A DNA stretch of 32,034 nt from contig DASSJT010000117.1 of the NCBI GenBank assembly GCA_035691065.1, forward strand, positions 1 through 32,034, given 5' to 3'. Source of the stretch: DASSJT01 sp035691065 (GTDB taxonomy: Bacteria; Actinomycetota; Actinomycetes; Actinomycetales; Dermatophilaceae). Positions 1 through 7,728 of the stretch are shown piece after piece. The position numbers and the translations under genes were made by a program. The notes under the pieces are model-generated. The model did no database searches. It saw nothing but the letters and a program-made list of their open reading frames with translations, and had not been told where the DNA came from. Positions within the stretch are counted from its first letter, which is position 1. Each line of letters opens with the position of its first letter.

Positions 1-151
1 TGGGACTGGTTCCTGGCATCTCGACTCCTTTCTGGTCATCACTCGTGGTTCCTGCTTCTGTTCCGTGCATCTTTTCGCTGCTTCCTGAATCCCAACTCTG
101 TTACTCCGGCTCGGGATCGCGGTTCCTGGTGCCACGTCGCTGGCTGCGGTG
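1..151. other. Intergenic stretch with three GGTTCCTG copies
   Basis: This edge segment is visibly more A+T-rich than the rest of the window and I see no gene in it. The octamer GGTTCCTG occurs at 8-15, 47-54 and 121-128. No hairpin with a T-tract was seen, so it is not an obvious terminator for the reductase gene that ends at 152. Its role is unknown. Confidence 0.4.
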
Positions 152-1243
152 TCAGACCATCGGCGCCGAGCCGATCTCCGGGTGCCGGACCATGAAGTCC
201 AGCAGTTTGCCGGCGTAGCTCTCGAACGACGGGCACTGAAGTCCGGTCCCCGCAAGGGCCGCGACGGTGTTGGCCGTGGAGTAGGTGGTCGGGGAGGCGA
301 AGTAGTCCAGCGCCTCGGCCGGCAGGCCGAGCAGCTGCTCCATGAAGGGCACCCGGTCAATCGCCAGGCGGGTGACCTGCAGTGGCAGAGGCAGCCAGAT
401 CACCCGCTTGCCGAGGTGGCTGGCGAAGGTGTCGACCAGCTCCCGCACCGTCGGTGGGTGCGGGTCGGTGAGGGCGAAGGTGCGCCCGGCAGCGCCCTCG
501 AGCACGGAGAGCTGGTCCATCGCCTCGACCACGAAGTCGCGGGGCACGACGGAGACCCGCACCCGGTCCAGCGCCCCCACGGCCGGAACGACCGCCACCG
601 GCAGCTGTCGCCTCAGGAAGGTCGCCAGGAAGTAGGGGCCGTCGTACTTCTGGGTCTCGCCGGTGTGCGAGTCGCCGACGACGATCCCGGGTCGGTAGAT
701 GGTCGCCGGCAGCCCGGAGGCCATCGCCTGGCGCACCAGCAGCTCGGCCTCGAACTTCGTGGACTCGTAGTGGTTGCGGAACGGCTGCCCCTCGTCCAGG
801 CCGTCCTCGCTGAACTCGCCGCGGTACCGCCCGCTGACATAGCAGGTGCTGACGTAGTTGAGCCTGTTGAAGTGTCGGCGCGACTCGCAGAACTCCAGCA
901 CCCGCGCGGTGCCCCCGACGTTGACCCGGGTGGCCACCCGGTGCGGCACGGCGAGGTCATAGACAGCGGCCAGGTGCCACACCTCGTCCACGGCCCCGAG
1001 GCGGCGTCGCGCCGCCGGGTCGACGCCGAGACCGGCAGCGGTGATGTCGCCCTCCACCAGCCCAATCCGACGACGGGTGTGCGGATGGGCCGACTGGATC
1101 GCCTCGAGCCGCTGCTGCGCCGTCGCGGCCTGCTTGGGCTGCACCAGGCACAGGACGCGCAGCTTGTCGCGGCGAGCCAGCAGGCGCGGCAGCAGGGCAG
1201 ATCCGAGGAACCCCGGGAAGCCGGTCATCAACATAGCTGTCAT
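152..1243 (-). CDS. Extended SDR / thioester-reductase-like NAD(P)-binding protein
   Basis: A 363-residue extended short-chain dehydrogenase. The N-terminal dinucleotide motif TGFPGFLG lies at about residues 7-14. The catalytic pair is Tyr159/Lys163 (HYESTK), followed by YRPGIVVGDS, which is typical of extended SDRs. The fold resembles the NAD-binding domain of fatty acyl-CoA reductases and carboxylic acid/thioester reductases, but it stands alone, with no adenylation or carrier domain. It could reduce an activated acyl group or a sugar- or steroid-like substrate; the sequence does not decide. I chose the ATG at 1243 because AGAGG lies about 9 nt upstream; another ATG two codons earlier is too close to it. 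The gene is monocistronic and divergent from ung. Confidence 0.8.
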   Translation of the reverse strand: MTAMLMTGFPGFLGSALLPRLLARRDKLRVLCLVQPKQAATAQQRLEAIQSAHPHTRRRIGLVEGDITAAGLGVDPAARRRLGAVDEVWHLAAVYDLAVPHRVATRVNVGGTARVLEFCESRRHFNRLNYVSTCYVSGRYRGEFSEDGLDEGQPFRNHYESTKFEAELLVRQAMASGLPATIYRPGIVVGDSHTGETQKYDGPYFLATFLRRQLPVAVVPAVGALDRVRVSVVPRDFVVEAMDQLSVLEGAAGRTFALTDPHPPTVRELVDTFASHLGKRVIWLPLPLQVTRLAIDRVPFMEQLLGLPAEALDYFASPTTYSTANTVAALAGTGLQCPSFESYAGKLLDFMVRHPEIGSAPMV

Positions 1244-1469
1244 GCGCATCGCCCTCTCGAGACCCGTCGACTACCTCCGGCGCCGTCCCGAATGACGCCG
1301 TCGGCGCCAGAGCGGCCCTTTGCTCCGGGCCCCCTGACCTTGCCCTCAGGCTCCGGCCGCAGGTTCACCTGCAGCAGGGCCAGAGGTCCCCGGAGTGCGT
1401 TCCGGTGCACGAATCGCACCGAGCGGCAGATGGCGCCACCCCGACAGCCGGGTGCCTCCTGTTGACGGC

Positions 1470-1475
1470 TACCTT
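1470..1475 (+). promoter_or_regulatory. Putative -10 box of ung (leaderless)
   Basis: TACCTT lies 7 nt before the ATG at 1483, so the transcript would begin at or next to the start codon. There is no Shine-Dalgarno sequence. Inferred from sequence only. Confidence 0.45.
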
Positions 1476-1482
1476 GGCCCGT

Positions 1483-2163
1483 ATGCCGTCCGCCCGCCCG
1501 CTCGTGGAGCTGGTCCACCCGACGTGGGCACCTGCGCTCGAGCCGGTGGCCCCGCGGGTCGCCGCGCTCGGCGAGTTCCTGCGTGGAGAGGTCGCCTCGG
1601 GGCGGGGCTACCTCCCGGCCGGGAAGCACATCCTGCGGGCGTTCGAGCAGCCGCTCGACGCGGTGCGGGTGCTCATCGTCGGCCAGGACCCGTACCCCAC
1701 GCCCGGGCACGCCATGGGGCTGTCGTTCTCGGTCGCGCCCGACGTCGCCCCCATCCCGCGCAGCCTGGCCAACATCTACCGGGAGCTCCAGGACGACCTC
1801 GGCTGCGCCTGTCCGACCACCGGCGACCTCAGCCCCTGGGCCGACCGCGGCGTGCTCCTGCTCAACCGCGTGCTCACGGTCCGCCCCTCGGCGTCCGGCA
1901 GCCATCGGGGCAAGGGCTGGGAGGAGGTGACCGCCGCGGCGATCGACGCGTTGGCATCCCGGGGCGGCCCGCTGGTGGCGATCCTGTGGGGCAGGGACGC
2001 GAGGGACCTGAAGAGCCGGCTCCCCGGCATACCCCTCGTGGAGTCACCGCATCCCTCGCCTCTGTCCGCGCACGCGGGCTTCTTCGGCTCGCGGCCGTTC
2101 AGCCGCGCCAACGAGCTGCTCGTGCGCCAGGGTGCCGAGCCAGTCGACTGGAGGCTCCCGTGA
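1483..2163 (+). CDS. ung: Uracil-DNA glycosylase, family 1
   Basis: A 226-residue base-excision repair enzyme that removes uracil from DNA. The water-activating motif GQDPYPTPGHAMGLSFS places the catalytic Asp at residue 69. The C-terminal HPSPLSA motif has its His at residue 190. Both positions and the total length fit the E. coli enzyme (Asp64, His187). The start is the ATG at 1483, just after a -10-like TACCTT; open frame continues upstream but carries no conserved sequence. The stop codon overlaps the GTG of the following hydrolase gene, so the two are probably co-transcribed and translationally coupled. Confidence 0.95.
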   Translation: MPSARPLVELVHPTWAPALEPVAPRVAALGEFLRGEVASGRGYLPAGKHILRAFEQPLDAVRVLIVGQDPYPTPGHAMGLSFSVAPDVAPIPRSLANIYRELQDDLGCACPTTGDLSPWADRGVLLLNRVLTVRPSASGSHRGKGWEEVTAAAIDALASRGGPLVAILWGRDARDLKSRLPGIPLVESPHPSPLSAHAGFFGSRPFSRANELLVRQGAEPVDWRLP

Positions 2164-2978
2164 CGCCCCTTCCACCGGCTGGCAAGGTCTGGCACCGCTA
2201 TGTCGCGATCGGGGACTCGTTCACTGAGGGCATGTCCGATGCCCACCCGTTCCGTCCGGGTTCGTATGTGGGCTGGGCGGATCGGCTGGCGACGCACCTT
2301 GCCGGGATCGCTGGGGGCGAGTTCGCGTACGCCAACCTGGCGGTGCGCGGCCGGCTGCTCGCGGACATCGTCGGGCCCCAGCTCGACGCCGCGCTCGAGC
2401 TGAAGCCGGACCTCGTCTCGATGGTGGGCGGGGGCAACGACATCCTGCGGCCCCGGGTGAGCCTGGACTCGATCGCGCGACGCATCGAGGACGCCGTGGT
2501 GCGGATCCGGGGGGTCGGGGCGGACGTGCTGCTCGCCACGCCGGTGGACCCCGCCGATGCGCCCCTGGTCAAGGCGACGCGGGGCCGGGCGGCGGTGCAC
2601 GCGGCCAACCTGTTCTCGATCGCGGGTCGGCACGGGGCGTTCATCGTCGACCAGTGGGGTCTGCGGGCGCTGCGCGACTGGCGGATGTGGGCCGAGGACC
2701 GCATCCACATGACCTCGGAGGGGCACCGGCGGGTGGCGCTGGCGGCACTTGCAGCCCTCGGCCACGAGCCGGTGGAGGACGGCTGGCGCACCCCGCTGCC
2801 GCCGGGGGTCCGTGCCTCGCGGCGAGAGGCGGCCGCCGCCAACGCCCAGTGGGCACGAGAGCACCTCGGCCCGTGGGTCCAGCGGCGCCTGCGCGGCCAG
2901 TCCTCGGGCGACCGGGTGGTGGCGAAGCGGCCGGGCCTCGAGCCGGTTTCGGAGGACTGGCAGGCTCGCACCGACTGA
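2160..2978 (+). CDS. SGNH/GDSL-family hydrolase
   Basis: A 272-residue hydrolase of the SGNH superfamily. Block I is AIGDSFTEG near residue 18, with the nucleophile Ser. The Asn-containing block is GGGND near residue 97. Block V is DRIHMTSEGH near residue 180, with the Asp-His pair. There is no signal peptide, so it is probably a cytoplasmic esterase or lipase; the substrate cannot be told. It starts at the GTG whose last two bases are shared with the ung TGA stop, and there is no alternative start between them. The pairing with ung suggests a shared transcript rather than a shared pathway. The C-terminal 60 residues are Arg/Ala-rich and probably not part of the catalytic core. Confidence 0.85.
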   Translation: MTPLPPAGKVWHRYVAIGDSFTEGMSDAHPFRPGSYVGWADRLATHLAGIAGGEFAYANLAVRGRLLADIVGPQLDAALELKPDLVSMVGGGNDILRPRVSLDSIARRIEDAVVRIRGVGADVLLATPVDPADAPLVKATRGRAAVHAANLFSIAGRHGAFIVDQWGLRALRDWRMWAEDRIHMTSEGHRRVALAALAALGHEPVEDGWRTPLPPGVRASRREAAAANAQWAREHLGPWVQRRLRGQSSGDRVVAKRPGLEPVSEDWQARTD

Positions 2979-3101
2979 CTGGCTGTCGGCATCGAGCTCA
3001 GACGCCTCATCGCATGACCACGAGTCAGGCGGGACCGGCCAGGCCGCCCGGCAGGTGAGAACTCGAAACCGGGGACATATGGCCCTGCACCGCGGGCCCT
3101 T

Positions 3102-3149
3102 CGCCGTTCCAGAATCTCGCCGTTCCAGAATCTCGCCGTTCAAGAGTCC
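3102..3149 (+). repeat. Three tandem 16-bp repeats upstream of membrane-protein gene
   Basis: The unit CGCCGTTCCAGAATCT is repeated exactly at 3102-3117 and 3118-3133. A diverged third copy follows at 3134-3149. The array sits 30 bp before the start codon at 3180, probably in the mRNA leader. A possible -10 (CATATGG region, about 3076-3082) lies before it. Confidence 0.85.
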
Positions 3150-3179
3150 CGGTGCGGGCTGGGGCGAGGGGTGGCAGTC

Positions 3180-4325
3180 ATGGCGATCCGAACCGAGACG
3201 AGACGCGGCCCCGACTCGTCCATGCACCCCCACAACAAGGGGACCGAGGCGGGGCTCTCTGAGCTGCGTGACAGCCTCACGACCCTGCCCTACCTCGTCC
3301 CCCGGCTGGTCGCGCTCGTCGTTCGTCACCCGTCCGAGAAGCTCACCGTCCTGCAGCTGGTTCGCGCCGGAGCATTCTCCATGGGGCTGCGGCTTCTCGT
3401 CCCCGTCACAGTCACGACACTCGCCGGAGCCTGGGCCGACGCCCCGCTCTGGAGATGGGCGATCATCGCAGTCCTCCTCGCAGCGGGTGACGTCTACTTC
3501 CTCCGTCGCCAAGGAGCGAACGCCCCCATTGACGACTTGACCGCCGTGATCGGGGCTCTCGAGCGCGAAGCAGATGTCCGGAGGGTCGTCAGCTACACGC
3601 GGCGCTGGTTCCGTATGCGCGTCAATGCCCCAGTCGCTGTCGTCATGGTCCTCCTCATCCTCGCCGTGGCCACGATCGCCGACCCGCATGGGCCGGCGAG
3701 CATCCATGTCGGCAGCGCCGCGATGCCGGTGGCCCTGCTCTACGAGTTCTGTGAGATCTTCTTCGCGCTCTTCTTCACCGCCCTGTGCCTCCGCCTGGAG
3801 TCGCGATACCCCCACCGGTTGTCGTGGCAGAGCCCGGCGGACACACCAGTCATCCGCCGGGCGCTGGGCGGGTGGGGTGACATGGCTGTCGTCTCCGGCG
3901 TGACCGTGACCATCTTCATGGTGCTGGTCATGGTGCTCGCCGCTCCCGGCACGACGACCTTTCTGATCGTGCTCGTCGCAGCGATGACACTCTCCGGCTA
4001 CCTCGCGACGATTGTCTCCGACATCGGCGTCCGGTCGAGCGTCCGAACCATCGTGCGCCGCCACAAGGAAGACACTCTCGAGCGCCTCCAGCGTCGGATC
4101 GATGACTTCGGCCCTCGGATCGGGGACCTCACGCCGACGGAGTCCGAGCGACTGCAGGGCCTCCTGCGCACCTTTGCCGCGGTTCGTGACGCGCCCGCGT
4201 CCCCGGGCCGCTCCGAGACGATCGGCCACGCGGTCACGGCGCTGGCGGTCCCCGGCATGGGCTTCTTCCTCGCCGTCCTCGCCGAGGTGTACGCCGAGCG
4301 TCTCCTGTCGCAGGTTCTCCACTGA
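3180..4325 (+). CDS. Polytopic membrane protein of unknown function
   Basis: A 381-residue protein that I do not recognise. It has a hydrophilic N-terminus of about 60 residues. Hydrophobic segments follow at roughly residues 66-85, 90-107, 150-167, 184-206, 238-260 and 263-285, with a last one near 355-372. Between the sixth and seventh segments is a charged, helical stretch (about 295-330, RRHKEDTLERLQRRIDD) that could form a coiled coil. No transporter or enzyme signature is visible. ATG 3180 was chosen over the GTG at 3171 because GAGGGG sits 9 nt upstream of the ATG. The gene stands alone; the molybdate operon starts 136 bp downstream from its own promoter. Confidence 0.8.
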   Translation: MAIRTETRRGPDSSMHPHNKGTEAGLSELRDSLTTLPYLVPRLVALVVRHPSEKLTVLQLVRAGAFSMGLRLLVPVTVTTLAGAWADAPLWRWAIIAVLLAAGDVYFLRRQGANAPIDDLTAVIGALEREADVRRVVSYTRRWFRMRVNAPVAVVMVLLILAVATIADPHGPASIHVGSAAMPVALLYEFCEIFFALFFTALCLRLESRYPHRLSWQSPADTPVIRRALGGWGDMAVVSGVTVTIFMVLVMVLAAPGTTTFLIVLVAAMTLSGYLATIVSDIGVRSSVRTIVRRHKEDTLERLQRRIDDFGPRIGDLTPTESERLQGLLRTFAAVRDAPASPGRSETIGHAVTALAVPGMGFFLAVLAEVYAERLLSQVLH

Positions 4326-4448
4326 GCAGGTCCGCCCTCAGGACGCCTCGGTGGACGAGGTCGCCCCGCCAGCTCGGAGAGACGCGCCTTGGTCAAGTCG
4401 AGCCTGTGGGGTGGGTGGGCCCTGCCTTAAGGTCCGCAGGTGCGGAGG

Positions 4449-4454
4449 TATGCT
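4449..4454 (+). promoter_or_regulatory. Putative -10 box of the molybdate operon (leaderless)
   Basis: TATGCT ends 7 nt before the GTG start at 4462. This is the leaderless geometry seen repeatedly in the window. A small dyad, TCCGC-N4-GCGGA, precedes it at about 4434-4447 and could be an operator, but this is unproven. Confidence 0.5.
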
Positions 4455-4461
4455 GCCCTCT

Positions 4462-4857
4462 GTGCCGCACTTGCGCATATCTGAGGCCGCTGAGCTGCTC
4501 GGCGTCTCCGACGACACCGTCCGCCGCATGGTCGAATCCGGGCGCCTTCCCGCGGCCCGCGACGACGCCGGACGGCAGGTCGTTCAGGGTGCGGACCTGG
4601 CGGCCGTCGCCCAGGATCTGGCCCACCCCGCGCCGGTCGGGCTCGTCGCGGACGAGTCCGCACGCAACCGCATGCGCGGGATCGTCACCCGAGTGCTCAA
4701 GGACACCGTGATGGCGCAGGTCGAGCTCCAGGCCGGCCCTTTCCGGATCGTCTCGCTCATGTCGCGCGAGGCGGTCGATGACCTCGGCCTCGAGGTGGGC
4801 TCCGTGGCAGTGGCCAGCATCAAGTCCACGCACGTCACGATCGGGATCCCCAAATGA
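4462..4857 (+). CDS. HTH-TOBE molybdate-responsive DNA-binding protein
   Basis: A 131-residue protein with an excisionase/MerR-like winged helix at residues 1-50 (ISEAAELLGVSDDTVRRMVESGRL). A single TOBE/Mop-type domain follows at about 66-130 (RNRMRGIVTRV...GSVAVASIKSTHVTIGI). TOBE domains of this kind bind molybdate or tungstate. Combined with a DNA-binding head and placed directly ahead of modABC, this points to a compact, one-piece functional analogue of ModE. It starts at GTG 4462: family members begin just before the RISEAA motif, and a -10 box lies 7 nt upstream. The ATG at 4450 lies inside that -10 box and next to GGAGG, so it is less likely. Its last four bases overlap modA (ATGA). 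Confidence 0.85.
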   Translation: MPHLRISEAAELLGVSDDTVRRMVESGRLPAARDDAGRQVVQGADLAAVAQDLAHPAPVGLVADESARNRMRGIVTRVLKDTVMAQVELQAGPFRIVSLMSREAVDDLGLEVGSVAVASIKSTHVTIGIPK

Positions 4858-5744
4858 AGCTGGTATGCCGGGTGCCGGGCAGGGTGGCCAGGTTCACCGC
4901 GGCACGGGGAAAGTCGTCAGCGGGGAAGTCCGCACGGGGGAAGTCAGCACGGGGGAAGTCCGCGGGGGTGAAGTCCGCAGCGGTGACGGCCGCCGTGCTG
5001 GTGGCCGTCGCCGTCGGCGCGAGCGGGTGCGGCGCACCCGCCGGGCAGGCGGCCAGCACGGCGACCTCCGGTGCACCGACAGGCACCGTCACCGTGCTTG
5101 CCGCGGCCTCGCTGACCGAGCCGCTCACCGAGCTCGCCCGGGCCTACGAGCGGGCCCACCCGGGTGTGACGGTCAGGACCAGCTTCGGCTCCAGCACGAC
5201 GCTCGCCCAGCAGGTCGCCCAGGGTGCACCGGCCGACCTCGTGGCGTTCGCCGGCACGACGGCCGTCGCACAGCTGCCAGCGAAGGACCGCGACCCCGCC
5301 CGGTCCAGGGTGATCGCCCGCAACACCCTCGAGGTGGCGACTCCGCCCGCCAACCCGGGCCGAGTCGCAGGCCTCCAGGATCTTGCACGCAGCGATGTCG
5401 CCGTCGTCCTCTGCGTGGCCTCCGCGCCGTGCGGGAAGGCGGCCGACGCCCTGTTCTCAGCCACGAGGATCGTGCCCCACGTCGTCTCCCGCGAGGTCGA
5501 CGTCAAGGCGACGTTGGCCAAGGTCCGTCTGGGCGAGGTCGATGCCGCCGTCGTCTACCACTCGGACGTGGTGTCTGCGGGCGATGCTGTCCACGGCGTC
5601 CCCGTCTCCGGGCCGGGTCAGCAGGTGCTCACCTACCCGCTGATCCAGCTCAGCGACAGCGCGGCGGCCAGGGGCTTCGCCGACTACGTCGTGGGGGCGA
5701 CCGGCCGCGCGGCACTCGGCCGCCACGGCTTCCTGTCCCCATGA
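4854..5744 (+). CDS. modA: Molybdate-binding lipoprotein ModA
   Basis: A 296-residue substrate-binding protein of the molybdate ABC importer. After the lipobox (GASGC, Cys59) comes the mature domain, which begins VTVLAAASLTEPLTELA and has FGSSTTLAQQVAQGAPADLVAFAG; both are typical of ModA. The export signal is odd. The hydrophobic core (residues 43-57) is preceded by a 42-residue basic n-region containing five tandem KSARG-type pentapeptides (residues 18-42), encoded by a 15-bp DNA repeat. No start codon between the repeat and the core gives a shorter signal in a better context. The start overlaps the regulator stop as ATGA, and the stop overlaps the modB ATG as ATGA, so translation is coupled. 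Confidence 0.93.
   Translation: MKLVCRVPGRVARFTAARGKSSAGKSARGKSARGKSAGVKSAAVTAAVLVAVAVGASGCGAPAGQAASTATSGAPTGTVTVLAAASLTEPLTELARAYERAHPGVTVRTSFGSSTTLAQQVAQGAPADLVAFAGTTAVAQLPAKDRDPARSRVIARNTLEVATPPANPGRVAGLQDLARSDVAVVLCVASAPCGKAADALFSATRIVPHVVSREVDVKATLAKVRLGEVDAAVVYHSDVVSAGDAVHGVPVSGPGQQVLTYPLIQLSDSAAARGFADYVVGATGRAALGRHGFLSP
4905..4979 (+). repeat. Five tandem 15-bp repeats inside the modA signal-peptide coding region
   Basis: Five in-frame copies of a GGGGAAGTCCGCACG-type unit encode Lys-Ser-Ala-Arg-Gly-like pentapeptides. Copies differ at one to four bases. Because the unit is a multiple of three, gain or loss of copies would preserve the reading frame. Confidence 0.85.
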
Positions 5745-6541
5745 GCCCCCTGAGCCGAGGCATGCGGCATCCGCCTGCTGGGCTACGACTCGGGATCCCG
5801 GCCGCTGTCGCCCTCGCCGTCATCGTCGTGCCTCTTGGCGCGCTGCTCGCTCGCACCGACTGGGCGGCCCTGCCGGCCCACCTGTCCCAGCCGTCCGTGG
5901 TCCCGGCGGTGCGCCTCTCGGCGCTGACCACGCTGACGACCACGGCCATTTCCATCGTCGTCGGCACGCCGTTGGCATGGCTCTTGTCCCGGGCCACCCA
6001 CCCTGCTGCCGCGTGGATCCGCGCCGTCGTCACCGTGCCCCTCGTGCTGCCGCCGGTGGTCGGAGGGGTTGCCCTGCTGATGGCGTACGGGCGCAACGGC
6101 GTCGTCGGGCGGCCCCTCGACACCGTCTTCGGGATCACCGTCCCCTTCACGCCAGTGGCCGTGGTCCTGGCCGAGACCTTCGTGGCCATGCCGTTCTACG
6201 TCGTCGCCGTTGAGGGCGCGATGCGGTCGGTCGACCGGCGCTTCGACGACATCGCCGCGACGCTGGGCGCCTCGCCATGGCGCGCGTTCACCCGGGTGGC
6301 GGTGCCCATGGCGGCTCCGGGAGTCGCTGCCGGGGCTGCCTTGGCGTGGGCCCGGGCTCTCGGTGAGTTCGGAGCGACGATCACCTTCGCCGGCAACTTC
6401 CCCGGCCGCACCCAGACAGCACCGCTCGCGGTCTACACGGCGCTCGAGCAGAGTCCCGAGGCGGCTGTCGCGCTCAGCGTGGCGATGCTGCTCGTGTGCG
6501 TGGTGGTGCTCGGTGCGCTGCGCGGGCGGTGGGCGCGCTGA
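5741..6541 (+). CDS. modB: Molybdate ABC transporter permease ModB
   Basis: A 266-residue inner-membrane permease with about five to six hydrophobic segments. It has the EAA-type coupling loop for the ATPase (GASPWRAFTRVAVPMAAPGV, about residues 180-199). ALGEFGATITFAGN, a ModB/CysT hallmark, follows. It partners ModA outside and ModC inside the membrane. The start codon overlaps the modA stop (ATGA), and the C-terminus overlaps the modC start by 13 bp, so the four genes act as one unit. Confidence 0.93.
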   Translation: MSPLSRGMRHPPAGLRLGIPAAVALAVIVVPLGALLARTDWAALPAHLSQPSVVPAVRLSALTTLTTTAISIVVGTPLAWLLSRATHPAAAWIRAVVTVPLVLPPVVGGVALLMAYGRNGVVGRPLDTVFGITVPFTPVAVVLAETFVAMPFYVVAVEGAMRSVDRRFDDIAATLGASPWRAFTRVAVPMAAPGVAAGAALAWARALGEFGATITFAGNFPGRTQTAPLAVYTALEQSPEAAVALSVAMLLVCVVVLGALRGRWAR

Positions 6542-7656
6542 GCCGAACCAGCCCGGTGGTGCCGGCCGGCCGCCCAGCCGGCACCTCGAAGCCGATCAGC
6601 CCCGTCCCGCTGGAGGCGCACGTCCGAGTCACCTGGCAAGCGCTGGAGCTGGATGTTCGGCTCGATGCCAGCGAAGCGGGCGAGGTGGTCGCAGTCCTCG
6701 GCCCGAACGGTGCCGGCAAGACCACCCTCCTGCACGCCCTTGCCGGGCTGGTGCCGCTGGCTGGCGGTCACATCCGCGTCGGCGGGCACGCCTGGGCCCG
6801 GGGCTCGTGGCACCTGCCGCCGCATGCACGGCATACCGGACTGATGTCCGCCGACCCCCTGCTCTTCCCGCACCTCTCCGCCCTGGACAACGTGGCATTT
6901 GGGCCGCGAAGCCGCGGCGAGCACAGGGGCGCGGCCCGCGGCCGTGCGCGGCACGAGCTCGACCTCGTCGGGCTGGCGGACCTGGCCGGGCGGCGGCCCG
7001 CCGAGCTGTCGTCCGGCCAGGCCCAGCGGGTGGCCCTCGCGCGGGCACTGGCGACCGACCCCGCCCTGCTCCTGCTCGATGAGCCGCTCTCCGCCCTCGA
7101 CCCGCACACCCGCGGGCTGACCAGGGCTGCGCTGGCCGCGCGCCTGCGCGAGTTCGAGGGGGTGACCGTCCTGGTGAGCCACGACCCCCTCGACGCGCTC
7201 ACCCTGGGCAACCACCTGGTGTTCATCGAGGACGGGCAGGTGGTCCAGTCCGGGGCACCGCTCGAGGTGGTCGCGCGGCCACGCAGCGCGTACGTCGCCC
7301 GGGTGGTCGGCCTGAACCTGTATGCCGGCAACGCCAGCGGACCACAGACCGTCCAGACAGCGGGCGGCGAGATCGTCACCGCAGGTCACGAGCACTCCGG
7401 GGCGTCGTGGGTGGCCTTCGCACCGAGTGCGGTGTCCCTGTTCCGCGGCCGACCGGACGGCTCGCCGCGCAACACCTGGGAGCTCACCGTGGTCGCGGTG
7501 GAGCTCGGCGGCCAGTCCGCCCGGGTGCGGCTGCACGGCGCCCTCGACCTGACCGCCGAGGTGACCGCGCAGGCGGTGGCCGCGCTGCGACTCCAGCCGG
7601 GCGACCGGGTCTGGGCGGCCGTCAAGGCGACGGAGATCTCGGCCTACCCGGCGTGA
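6529..7656 (+). CDS. modC: Molybdate ABC transporter ATPase ModC
   Basis: A 375-residue ATP-binding subunit. Walker A is GPNGAGKTT (about residues 58-66), the signature is LSSGQAQRVALARA, Walker B is LLLLDEPLSALD, and the H-loop is VSHD. After the nucleotide-binding domain, about 110 residues form a TOBE-like regulatory domain (VGLNLYAGNASG... to the C-terminus), as usual for ModC. The GTG at 6529 lies inside the modB end. The 40 residues before the NBD are Pro/Ala-rich, so a start a few codons later (GTG near 6557) is possible. Molybdate import would supply molybdopterin enzymes, none of which lie in this window. Confidence 0.92.
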   Translation: MGALSRTSPVVPAGRPAGTSKPISPVPLEAHVRVTWQALELDVRLDASEAGEVVAVLGPNGAGKTTLLHALAGLVPLAGGHIRVGGHAWARGSWHLPPHARHTGLMSADPLLFPHLSALDNVAFGPRSRGEHRGAARGRARHELDLVGLADLAGRRPAELSSGQAQRVALARALATDPALLLLDEPLSALDPHTRGLTRAALAARLREFEGVTVLVSHDPLDALTLGNHLVFIEDGQVVQSGAPLEVVARPRSAYVARVVGLNLYAGNASGPQTVQTAGGEIVTAGHEHSGASWVAFAPSAVSLFRGRPDGSPRNTWELTVVAVELGGQSARVRLHGALDLTAEVTAQAVAALRLQPGDRVWAAVKATEISAYPA

Positions 7657-7716
7657 GCGCGACCGGGTCCGGGGCGCTCGGGCCCAGCCGCGGAAAATGC
7701 ATGGACGTCCTACTAC

Positions 7717-7722
7717 TACCCT
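7717..7722 (+). promoter_or_regulatory. Putative -10 box of acyl-CoA dehydrogenase gene (leaderless)
   Basis: TACCCT lies 6 nt before ATG 7729, and there is no Shine-Dalgarno sequence in between. The same hexamer and spacing precede the GTG at 18831 on the other strand. Confidence 0.5.
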
Positions 7723-7728
7723 TGCCGC

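Noticed and set aside
1..151. The three GGTTCCTG words as a binding array
   Set aside because: Only three irregularly spaced copies at the window edge, and the neighbouring sequence is not visible; recorded as a feature but not claimed as a signal.
1776..4322. 848-codon open frame on the minus strand opposite ung, the SGNH hydrolase and the membrane protein
   Set aside because: It is a product of high G+C: Arg/His/Asp/Gly-rich with no motif, and it lies opposite three genes with clear signatures or membrane segments.
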